From contig JALWTT010000009.1 in assembly GCA_027077795.1 (NCBI GenBank), forward strand, positions 62,001 to 126,000: a DNA stretch of 64,000 nt, in the 5' to 3' direction. Shown one piece after another: positions 57,953-64,000 of the stretch. The translations under genes were made by a program, and so were the position numbers. The stretch is from Thermotogaceae bacterium (GTDB taxonomy: Bacteria > Thermotogota > Thermotogae > Thermotogales > Thermotogaceae). The notes under the pieces were generated by a model. It ran no database searches, was not told the origin of the DNA, and worked only from the letters and a program-made list of their open reading frames with translations. Position 1 is the stretch's first letter. Each line of letters begins with the position of its first letter.

Positions 57953-59740
57953 TTATTGTTCTCCTCCGCTAGCCTGCTGATTCTGGTTCCCTTGCTTGTA
58001 TATGTACTCCCCTATCTTCATGGACTCTTGCTGAAGCTCATCAAACAGGAGTTTAACCTTTGGTATGTCGTTCTGGTTAATAGCTTCTCTCAAGTCTTTT
58101 ACGAGATTCTCCAGTTTTGTCTTGAGATCGGCTGGAACTTTTTCTCCGTATTCCTTCAAAGTCTTTTCAACGTGGTACGCGAGATCATCTGCTTTGTTCT
58201 TAAGCTCTATCTCTTCTCTCATTCTCTTGTCCTGCTCCTCATATTTTTGGGCGTCTTCTATCATCTTCTGGATTTCATCTTCCGAGAGCTTGTGTCTTCC
58301 GGTGACCACCATTTCCTGTTGCTTTCCGGATCCGAGATCCTTTGCGCTTACATGGACTATCCCATCGCTGTCTATGTCAAACGCTACTTCTATCTGCGGA
58401 ACTCCTCTTGGTGCCGGTGGAATTCCCACGAGCTTAAACGATCCGAGGAATATGTTGTCCCTGGCTATTGGCCTTTCTCCTTGATAAACCCTTATCTCGA
58501 CTTCCGTTTGGTAGTCATCAACCGTTGTGAATATCTTGCTCTTTTTTACGGGTATAGTCGTGTTTCTCGGTATGATTGACTCAAACAGTCCTCCTTTGAC
58601 CTCTATTCCAAGAGTGAGCGGCGTGACATCGACAAGAACGACATCTTTGTCTTTCGCTCCCTCAGTTCCCGCGATTATCGCTGCCTGTATAGCGGCACCA
58701 ACAGCCACCGCTTCATCCGGGTTCACTCCCTTGTTCGGCTCTTTCCCGAATATGTCCTTTATGAATTTTTGCACCATTGGAACCCTCGTCATTCCACCGA
58801 CTAGTATAATCTCGTCTATATCCTGAGGAGTGAGCTTCGCATCACTCAAAGCCCTCTCAATTGGGCCTCTTGTCATCTCAACTAGATCTTTTGTCAGCGA
58901 TTCAAAGAGCGCCCTTGTTATCCTCATTTCAAGGTGAAGTGGTCCGCTCTCCGTAACCGCTATGAACGGTAGACTGACTTCAGTTTCAAGCTTTGTTGAG
59001 AGTTCTATCTTGGCTTTTTCTGCGGCATCTCTGAGCCTCTGGAGAGCCTGCCTGTCTTCTCTGAGATCTATACCGTGCTGCTTTTTGAACTCTTCCGCCA
59101 TGTAATCTATAAGGCGCTGGTCAAAATCGTCCCCGCCGAGGTGGTTGTTCCCGGAGGTTGCAACGACTTGGATAACGCCATCTCCTATTTCGAGTATCGA
59201 GACATCGAAGGTTCCACCACCGAGGTCGTAAACCAAAACTTTCTCCTCGTTTTTCTTATCAAGCCCATACGCGAGAGCTGCTGCCGTCGGCTCGTTTATA
59301 ATCCTGAGAACTTCAAATCCGGCTATTACTCCGGCTTCCTTGGTTGCCTGCCTCTGAGAGTCGTTAAAATACGCTGGACAGGTTATAACGGCCTTCTTTA
59401 TCTCTCCACCCAAGTAGCTCTCAGCATCTTTCTTGAGCTTTTTAAGTATAAAGGCACTTATCTCCTGCGGCGTGTATTCCTTGTCGTCTACTTTGACCTT
59501 GTAGTCCGTTCCCATCTTCCTCTTTATTGACTTTACCGTTCTCTCAGGATTGAGTATTATCTGGCGTTTTGCAGGTTCTCCAACGAGGATCTGACCGCTT
59601 TTGTCGAACGCCACAACAGACGGAGTTATCCTGCTTCCTTCAGCGTTCGGAATAACCTCAACAGATCCGTCCTCCTTCATCCAAGCTACAACAGAGTTCG
59701 TCGTCCCAAGATCTATTCCCACAACGTATTCTCTCGCCAT
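57953..59740 (-). CDS. dnaK: Chaperone DnaK (Hsp70)
   Basis: The 595-residue chaperone has the Hsp70 signatures [13 protein letters not shown]-like ([15 protein letters not shown]), [14 protein letters not shown] and [13 protein letters not shown], with the substrate-binding domain ([13 protein letters not shown]) and helical lid, ending in a Gln-rich tail ([11 protein letters not shown]). ATG 59740 follows GGGGGTGAAACAG; a GTG three codons earlier is in the ribosome site. It heads an operon with hsp20. Confidence 0.98.
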   Translation of the reverse strand: MAREYVVGIDLGTTNSVVAWMKEDGSVEVIPNAEGSRITPSVVAFDKSGQILVGEPAKRQIILNPERTVKSIKRKMGTDYKVKVDDKEYTPQEISAFILKKLKKDAESYLGGEIKKAVITCPAYFNDSQRQATKEAGVIAGFEVLRIINEPTAAALAYGLDKKNEEKVLVYDLGGGTFDVSILEIGDGVIQVVATSGNNHLGGDDFDQRLIDYMAEEFKKQHGIDLREDRQALQRLRDAAEKAKIELSTKLETEVSLPFIAVTESGPLHLEMRITRALFESLTKDLVEMTRGPIERALSDAKLTPQDIDEIILVGGMTRVPMVQKFIKDIFGKEPNKGVNPDEAVAVGAAIQAAIIAGTEGAKDKDVVLVDVTPLTLGIEVKGGLFESIIPRNTTIPVKKSKIFTTVDDYQTEVEIRVYQGERPIARDNIFLGSFKLVGIPPAPRGVPQIEVAFDIDSDGIVHVSAKDLGSGKQQEMVVTGRHKLSEDEIQKMIEDAQKYEEQDKRMREEIELKNKADDLAYHVEKTLKEYGEKVPADLKTKLENLVKDLREAINQNDIPKVKLLFDELQQESMKIGEYIYKQGNQNQQASGGEQ

Positions 59741-59782
59741 CTGTTTCACCCCCTACTATCTCTTTCCGTATCTTCCAGACGA

Positions 59783-59813
59783 ATTATACACCCAAAGGTT
59801 CAATCGATTTCAA
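59783..59813 (-). promoter_or_regulatory. dnaK promoter and AT-rich upstream region
   Basis: On the minus strand TTGAAA (59813-59808) and TATAAT (59788-59783) are separated by 19 bases, slightly long. No CIRCE repeat was found here, unlike groESL. The 120 bases upstream (to about 59935) are very AT-rich and contain no gene. Confidence 0.5.
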
Positions 59814-59935
59814 AATTTAGTTTATACTAATGTGATTGATAAATTCCATTATTAATAAGTATTTACAGTATATAAATAGAATTGTAATTAAATTGTATAG
59901 CAATCTAAATACTAAACTGCTAAAAAGATTTTTGA

Positions 59936-59965
59936 AAAACAAAAAACCCCCGGAAAATCCGGGGG
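59936..59965 (-). terminator. Terminator of the VWA lipoprotein operon
   Basis: An 8-bp stem (cccccgga / tccggggg) with a 3-base loop is followed on the minus strand by TTTTTTGTTTTTC, a strong T-run. Confidence 0.9.
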
Positions 59966-59984
59966 CTCAGGACGATTGTTTCTA

Positions 59985-61052
59985 TCAATAGTTCATCTGA
60001 GTTGTCTTGTATCCTTGCTTCCCGTCTGGGCCATCATAATAAACGGATATCGTATGCGTCCCGACAGGAGAATCGCTCTCGAAGGTTATTATGTAAGAAG
60101 AGGATATTGCTTCTGCCAATCCTATCTTAGACAGGTCAACTTCTTCTGATCCAGATTGATATATCACAAAGCCTCCTGTTCTAACGGCTATTTCCCTTGG
60201 ATCTGCTGGATTCGAAAAATCTGTATCTGAACTTGAGTAATAGAAACCAGTTGAAGCTACCATGTAGAGTGTTGCGTATCCAGAGAGGGCTGAGATGACT
60301 TCTTCTTTCGTAAATTTAGGAGAAAAATCATTATAGGAATCTGACCAGCTGCTATCTCCCCTGTAATGACTGAAAGCATCCGTCAAGAGTATGAAAACCC
60401 TCTGAGAATCAGGTCTCCAAGATACGTTTTTCCAAGCGTACATTATCGCTCCGTAGGCATTTTCTGGGCCATCTCCTCCTCCAGCAGCTATGAGATTGTT
60501 AACATAGTCAGCCGCATCTGACAGATTTGAAAGATCAAGCCATGGAGGAGAATATGTGTGATCCTTTGTTGGAATATAATCATCATATGGAACGACCGCC
60601 ACTTTCGCGTCAAGTCCAGAGCTTTCAAGATCGTTTATGAAATTGATCATGGAACTCTTCACACCGTTTATCTCTTCTCCCATGCTTCCCGTGACATCCA
60701 CGATGAAGACGATATCGACTTTGCTTCTAACTTCAGAAACCTTTTCAAGCAGAAACCCTTGAGCTTTTCCATCCTCGAAAACTTTGAAGTTGTCTCTATT
60801 CACGCTATCAGGAGGGGTGTATCCCAGGAAACTCACTCTTATGTGGTTGTAATCCTGAAGCGTGAGAGGGGTTAAAGACAAGCTCCTGTCAACTGATAGC
60901 GCCATTTGAACATCGTTCCCCCAACTCGTTGGCTGTGAAACTCCCGTCGGATCTGGTGGGATATTACCGGAAAATGTCGGAATGTTGGAACAAGAAGACA
61001 GTAAAACTGCTATCAAGATAGCCGAAGCTATTAAAACAATTTTCATCTTCAT
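59985..61052 (-). CDS. VWA-domain lipoprotein
   Basis: The 355-residue product has a lipoprotein signal peptide with lipobox LLSSC (cysteine near residue 21). A von Willebrand A domain follows (about 110-330) with the MIDAS start DIVFIVDVTGSMGEEINGVK and VFILLTDAF. The domain is preceded by a beta-sandwich-like segment (RVSFLGYTPPDSVNRDNFKV). Secreted VWA proteins bind other proteins by metal ion; the partner is unknown. It follows a beta-rich envelope gene by 12 bases and is closed by a strong terminator. Confidence 0.9.
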   Translation of the reverse strand: MKMKIVLIASAILIAVLLSSCSNIPTFSGNIPPDPTGVSQPTSWGNDVQMALSVDRSLSLTPLTLQDYNHIRVSFLGYTPPDSVNRDNFKVFEDGKAQGFLLEKVSEVRSKVDIVFIVDVTGSMGEEINGVKSSMINFINDLESSGLDAKVAVVPYDDYIPTKDHTYSPPWLDLSNLSDAADYVNNLIAAGGGDGPENAYGAIMYAWKNVSWRPDSQRVFILLTDAFSHYRGDSSWSDSYNDFSPKFTKEEVISALSGYATLYMVASTGFYYSSSDTDFSNPADPREIAVRTGGFVIYQSGSEEVDLSKIGLAEAISSSYIITFESDSPVGTHTISVYYDGPDGKQGYKTTQMNY

Positions 61053-61064
61053 AAAATCACCTCC

Positions 61065-61547
61065 TCAAAATCCCAAACTGATTCCACCCTGGGCGCCGTA
61101 AACTCCGCTCGTCGCAAAGGGCGAGTACTGGAAAGCCGTGATTCCTTCGACGAATGCCGAGAGTGCACCGAGTTTGAACCTAACCCCGAGTTTCCCTCTA
61201 AGGGTGTTCATGGGAAGAACCTGGTAATCCATAGTTTGGATGTTCATGATGATCATCGGCGAAACGAAAGCGTACACCTTCATGCTGGAAAGTCTCAACG
61301 CCAGGAACAGACCTGGATCTATCTCTATGATCTGTGCAGAGGAAATCTCCTCGGCTACTTTCTCGAATGAAGAAATCGGGTAGTAAACATCCAAGCCTAT
61401 TCCCAGAGTCTCTCCAAGCGTAGCCTGAGCTCCTACGTACATCCTTTCCCTCCCACCGAATTCCTTTCCTGCCAGTACCCCCAGTGTCATGGACATGGCC
61501 ATAGCCGCAATAAAGACGACTGAAAGTAACACTAAGAGCTTTTTCAT
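61065..61547 (-). CDS. Exported beta-rich envelope protein
   Basis: The 160-residue product has a signal peptide (LLVLLSVVFIAAMAMSMTL) and a body of alternating strands with glycines and aromatics (MYVGAQATLGETLGIGLDVY, LSSMKVYAFVSPMIIMN, AFQYSPFATSGVYGAQGG) ending GISLGF, a terminal phenylalanine typical of outer-membrane barrel proteins. At 160 residues it could be an 8-stranded barrel. ATG 61547 follows GGGAGGTG. It is first in the operon with the VWA lipoprotein. Confidence 0.75.
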   Translation of the reverse strand: MKKLLVLLSVVFIAAMAMSMTLGVLAGKEFGGRERMYVGAQATLGETLGIGLDVYYPISSFEKVAEEISSAQIIEIDPGLFLALRLSSMKVYAFVSPMIIMNIQTMDYQVLPMNTLRGKLGVRFKLGALSAFVEGITAFQYSPFATSGVYGAQGGISLGF

Positions 61548-61573
61548 AAAAACACCTCCCTGTAAGAAGTCTT

Positions 61574-61582
61574 TGGTATAAT
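61574..61582 (+). promoter_or_regulatory. Extended -10 promoter before the sugar-binding protein gene
   Basis: TGGTATAAT matches the extended -10 consensus. It lies about 38 bases before GTG 61620 and is followed by an inverted repeat that could regulate it. Confidence 0.5.
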
Positions 61583-61587
61583 TAAAT

Positions 61588-61608
61588 CCTTGATTAATCC
61601 CATCAAGG
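61588..61608. promoter_or_regulatory. Inverted repeat overlapping the ribosome site of the ABC operon
   Basis: CCTTGAT, a 7-base spacer TAATCCC, and ATCAAGG form an inverted repeat just after the -10 box. The right arm overlaps the AAGGAGG ribosome site, so it could act as operator DNA or as an RNA hairpin that hides the site. Confidence 0.5.
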
Positions 61609-61619
61609 AGGGGAAATCT

Positions 61620-62702
61620 GTGAGAAGGATTCTGATAGGATTAACCGCACTTCTAACAACTTTGACTCTTCCTCTTACAGTTTGGTTCAGCTGGGAGGGT
61701 GAGAACCTCTTCAAATCCTTGGTTAAGGAATTCTCAAAAGAGACAGGGATAGATGTCAAAGTTGTCTACGTACCAAAGAATGTGGATGAAAAGCTTCTGA
61801 TGGCCTGGAAAGCAAGAGCCGGGATCCCAGATGCAGTCCTTCTAAAGAACGATGAGGTTGGACGGCTTTTAGATATTCTGGAGCCCTTGGCACCTTCCAA
61901 GGACCTGTCGCGAAAATCCATCAGTGCTTTTACCGTGAATGGAAAGCTTTTGGCGGAGCCAGTTTACCTGGATATAGGAGGAGTGTTCTTTTACAGGGGA
62001 AGCATACCGAATGCAAAATCTGTGGAAAATCTCGTTGAGCTTCTCAAGAGCCGAAAAAATGCCTTGATGATTCCAGTGTATGGAAAATACTACTTTCAGG
62101 TTTTCCAGAGGGCGTTTGGCCAGAGCACAGACCTTTATCTGAAAGATCAGTCCACACTGGAAACCCTTGAATATCTAATCTGGATGAAGAAGGAGATCCC
62201 ATATCTCCCCAAAGATGGAAGAAGCGCAATAGGGTTTTTCATGAGAGGAACTGCAAAAGTTCTGATGTTCGGAAGCTTTTTGATACCAAAGTTCCTCGAA
62301 AAAGGCTTTGAATTTGGAATCATGAAACCTCCATTCGTTGAAAGAGCTGGGAAAAGAATTTCCCCGAATCTGGATTACAAAGGATTTTCAGTTGTTAAAG
62401 GTCGCTTGAGCAGGGAAGTTAAGGAGTTCTTAAATTACGTATCATCGAAAAAATTTCAAACGAGCTTTTGCAAGCCGCTTTACAAGATCCCTTCAAACAC
62501 AAAAGCTATGGCTACTTTATCAAGCAAGCCACTGTTCAAGGAGCTCCTGGAATATGAAAATTACGGGCAACCTACTCCAACGAATCCAGATAGCCGGAAG
62601 TACTACGAAGCGATTAACACCATGCTGAGACTCATGATGCGTGGTGTAGAGGATCCAGAAGCTTTAATTGAGGCTGGAAAGAAAGTGTTAAGTGGTAAAT
62701 GA
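61620..62702 (+). CDS. ABC transporter sugar-binding protein (family 1)
   Basis: The product (360 residues) has a signal peptide (RRILIGLTALLTTLTLPLTV) without lipobox cysteine, followed by a family 1 solute-binding domain: FSWEGENLFKSLVKEFSKET, GIDVKVVYVPKNVDEKLLMA, GIPDAVLLKNDEV and a C-terminal part with TPTNPDSRKYYEAINTMLRL. It is somewhat short for maltose-type proteins. GTG 61620 follows AAGGAGGGG. It overlaps the permease gene by ATGA. Likely ligand is a sugar or oligosaccharide. Confidence 0.92.
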   Translation: MRRILIGLTALLTTLTLPLTVWFSWEGENLFKSLVKEFSKETGIDVKVVYVPKNVDEKLLMAWKARAGIPDAVLLKNDEVGRLLDILEPLAPSKDLSRKSISAFTVNGKLLAEPVYLDIGGVFFYRGSIPNAKSVENLVELLKSRKNALMIPVYGKYYFQVFQRAFGQSTDLYLKDQSTLETLEYLIWMKKEIPYLPKDGRSAIGFFMRGTAKVLMFGSFLIPKFLEKGFEFGIMKPPFVERAGKRISPNLDYKGFSVVKGRLSREVKEFLNYVSSKKFQTSFCKPLYKIPSNTKAMATLSSKPLFKELLEYENYGQPTPTNPDSRKYYEAINTMLRLMMRGVEDPEALIEAGKKVLSGK

Positions 62703-64000
62703 TTTGGCCACTTCTTTCAGCTATATCTATCTCTCTGATACTGTTTTACAAACTGTTCCCGTTCATTTTCTCGCTGGCTCTCAGCGGGCATTTTTTGTTT
62801 TCCGCCGTATCAAGTCGCGCGTTTGAGATATCAGCCCATATAAGTATGTTCTGGGCACTACTGAACACTTCGCTACTCATCCTGATCTCTTCTTTTCTCG
62901 CGTGGAGTTTGAGGAAAGAAAGAAAGCTCCTGTACTTTCTGATCTTCATACCTTGGGCAATTCCTGTTTATCTCACAACCATGATATGGAGATTTGCGAT
63001 ATACGGCTTAAATGGAAGCTCTATAATCTCATCCTTAGGACTTCCATCTGACATAGTTTCAAGTCCATTTGCAGCTTTCTTCTGGGCATCCGTTCTGAGT
63101 ATATGGCTTGATCTCCCAATGGTCACGTTATCGATCCTGGGAGCGATCGACGACATTCCATCTGAAACTATAGAAGCTGCCAGACTTGATGGGGCTTCGG
63201 AAATGGAGGTCTTTTTTGATGTAACACTCCCGAGCATTAGGAGTGTCCTTGAGAGTTGGTTCTTGCTATACATGGTCAGGTATGCTCATTCCTTCACCAT
63301 CCCGTTTCTTTTGGTCGATGGAGGTGTTACCAAATTGAATTGGGTAACCCCTTTTGGAGCCATAGGGAACGTAACGACACTCGGAGTTTTGAACTACAGA
63401 ATATTCAAAGAATACGATATAAACCAGATCCTTGGCTTTTCGTCAGCAACCTACATATTTCTGGGAGCCATGATAGCCATCTGGATCTTTCGAAACAGGG
63501 AAATTTTTCAAAAGGTATCACTTTCCATCTTTTCACTCCTGTGGTTTGCGATATCCGGAGACTACTTTTCGATCATTGCCGCAGTCATTTCCCTTCTGCC
63601 AAGGAAATGCATCGCCGTTTTGTCATTATTTTTCCTGCTGATCTCGGGTTTTAAATCTCTTCCGTTTTACATCCTGCTGGTCATATGGGCCTTTTCTGGG
63701 GAGTGGAGACCCGCTCGCTTTGGAAAAGCATCCAAACTCTTGAAACCCATTGGAGCTCTGCTGATCTCACTCTTAGCTTTGGGAAGTGTTATAACCCTCT
63801 TGTCAGTGCTACTGGTAGCTTTTACAGATTATCCAGACACTCTAAACGTAACAAATATGAATTTCGGTTCGCTGAGGGATGTTCTGGTGGATGGATATGG
63901 AAAAAACATGCTGAACTCCTTGATTTTATCAGTCCCAGTTTTGATTTTGTCTCCGATTTTTGCCCTTCCTTTAGCATATTCAATATCCAGGAAAGGACTT
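62699..64000 (+). CDS. Fused ABC sugar permease (MalF-like + MalG-like, cut by window edge)
   Basis: One open frame of 434 codons runs from ATG 62699 to the window end without a stop. The first half has MalF-type helices and the EAA loop EAARLDGASEMEVFFDVTLP from residue 159. After this the frame passes several extra hydrophobic helices (SIFSLLWFAISGDYF, VLSLFFLLISGFKSL, YILLVIWAF) and from about residue 350 reads like the start of a MalG-type subunit: PIGALLISLLALGSVITLLS, LLVAFTDYP, then MLNSLILSVPVLILSPIFAL and LAYSISRKG. The second EAA loop would be past 64000. It overlaps the binding-protein gene by ATGA. Confidence 0.88.
   Translation, partial: MIWPLLSAISISLILFYKLFPFIFSLALSGHFLFSAVSSRAFEISAHISMFWALLNTSLLILISSFLAWSLRKERKLLYFLIFIPWAIPVYLTTMIWRFAIYGLNGSSIISSLGLPSDIVSSPFAAFFWASVLSIWLDLPMVTLSILGAIDDIPSETIEAARLDGASEMEVFFDVTLPSIRSVLESWFLLYMVRYAHSFTIPFLLVDGGVTKLNWVTPFGAIGNVTTLGVLNYRIFKEYDINQILGFSSATYIFLGAMIAIWIFRNREIFQKVSLSIFSLLWFAISGDYFSIIAAVISLLPRKCIAVLSLFFLLISGFKSLPFYILLVIWAFSGEWRPARFGKASKLLKPIGALLISLLALGSVITLLSVLLVAFTDYPDTLNVTNMNFGSLRDVLVDGYGKNMLNSLILSVPVLILSPIFALPLAYSISRKGL

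Noticed and set aside
58065-58484. Serine/phenylalanine-rich frame antisense to dnaK
   Set aside because: Its composition follows directly from the complement of dnaK codons and it has no ribosome site.

Overview
The window is a dense bacterial chromosome segment with intergenic gaps mostly under 100 bp, many ATGA/TGATG gene overlaps and heavy use of GTG and TTG starts behind strong purine-rich ribosome sites. The gene set (a CheC-fused FliY, an mreB-led flagellar rod operon, SpoVS in an apparent non-sporulator, a GIY-YIG/DUF123 protein, a biotin-dependent methylmalonyl-CoA decarboxylase cluster, pyruvate phosphate dikinase, exported beta-rich envelope proteins) suggests a thermophilic anaerobe of the Thermotogota or a close relative. 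This assignment is inferred from gene content; no rRNA or tRNA gene was recognised in the window.

Layout. 1-5.7 kb (minus): prs, an RluA-type pseudouridine synthase, a small HMA-like protein and mutL (cut by the window edge) form one translationally coupled operon; a cold-shock gene sits between this operon and a dihydroorotate-dehydrogenase-like/thrC pair. 5.8-10.5 kb (minus): an envelope and unknown-function operon (two related membrane-anchored proteins split by a terminator, an SRPBCC protein, RNase HI, a radical SAM/SPASM enzyme, NfeD). 10.7-12.7 kb: groES-groEL under a CIRCE element. 12.8-15.9 kb (minus): plsY, an exported propeller protein, a TPR protein and a DUF123 protein. 16-20.9 kb (plus): a CcdA/thioredoxin pair, a large exported zinc-peptidase/propeller/barrel protein and an M20 peptidase. 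20.9-24.3 kb (minus): csaB, a radical SAM protein and ispD.

25-45.4 kb is the flagellar core in two divergent blocks. The minus block runs from a MotE-like protein through fliK (very long), flgD, flgE, flbD, motA, motB, fliL, fliM and fliY. The plus block is mce-mmdA-OadG-like-biotin carrier-cheW followed by mreB-flgF-flgG-flgA-flgH-flgI-flgJ. The first genes of the plus block encode methylmalonyl-CoA epimerase and three subunits of a sodium-pump decarboxylase, but the membrane beta subunit is not there.

45.4-46.1 kb is the only large non-coding gap; it holds the remains of a ribbon-helix-helix antitoxin-like gene and another decayed reading frame. 46-51.7 kb (minus): ppdK, an RND/MMPL exporter and a queuosine-precursor-type transporter. 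51.7-56.3 kb (plus): a coupled operon glgA-galT-spoVS-unknown-ridA-unknown. 56.3-61.5 kb (minus): a SIS sugar isomerase with a palindromic operator, dnaK-hsp20, and an exported VWA lipoprotein with a beta-rich partner. 61.6-64 kb (plus): a sugar ABC binding protein followed by a permease gene whose single reading frame contains the end of a MalF-type and the start of a MalG-type subunit and runs off the window.

No complete mobile element, CRISPR array or obvious new defence system was seen. The most unusual items are the fused ABC permease, the oversized FliK, the DHOD-like protein lacking the usual active-site cysteine, the natural Asp-to-His change in RNase HI, possible CTG and ACG starts, and several palindromes placed on promoters.
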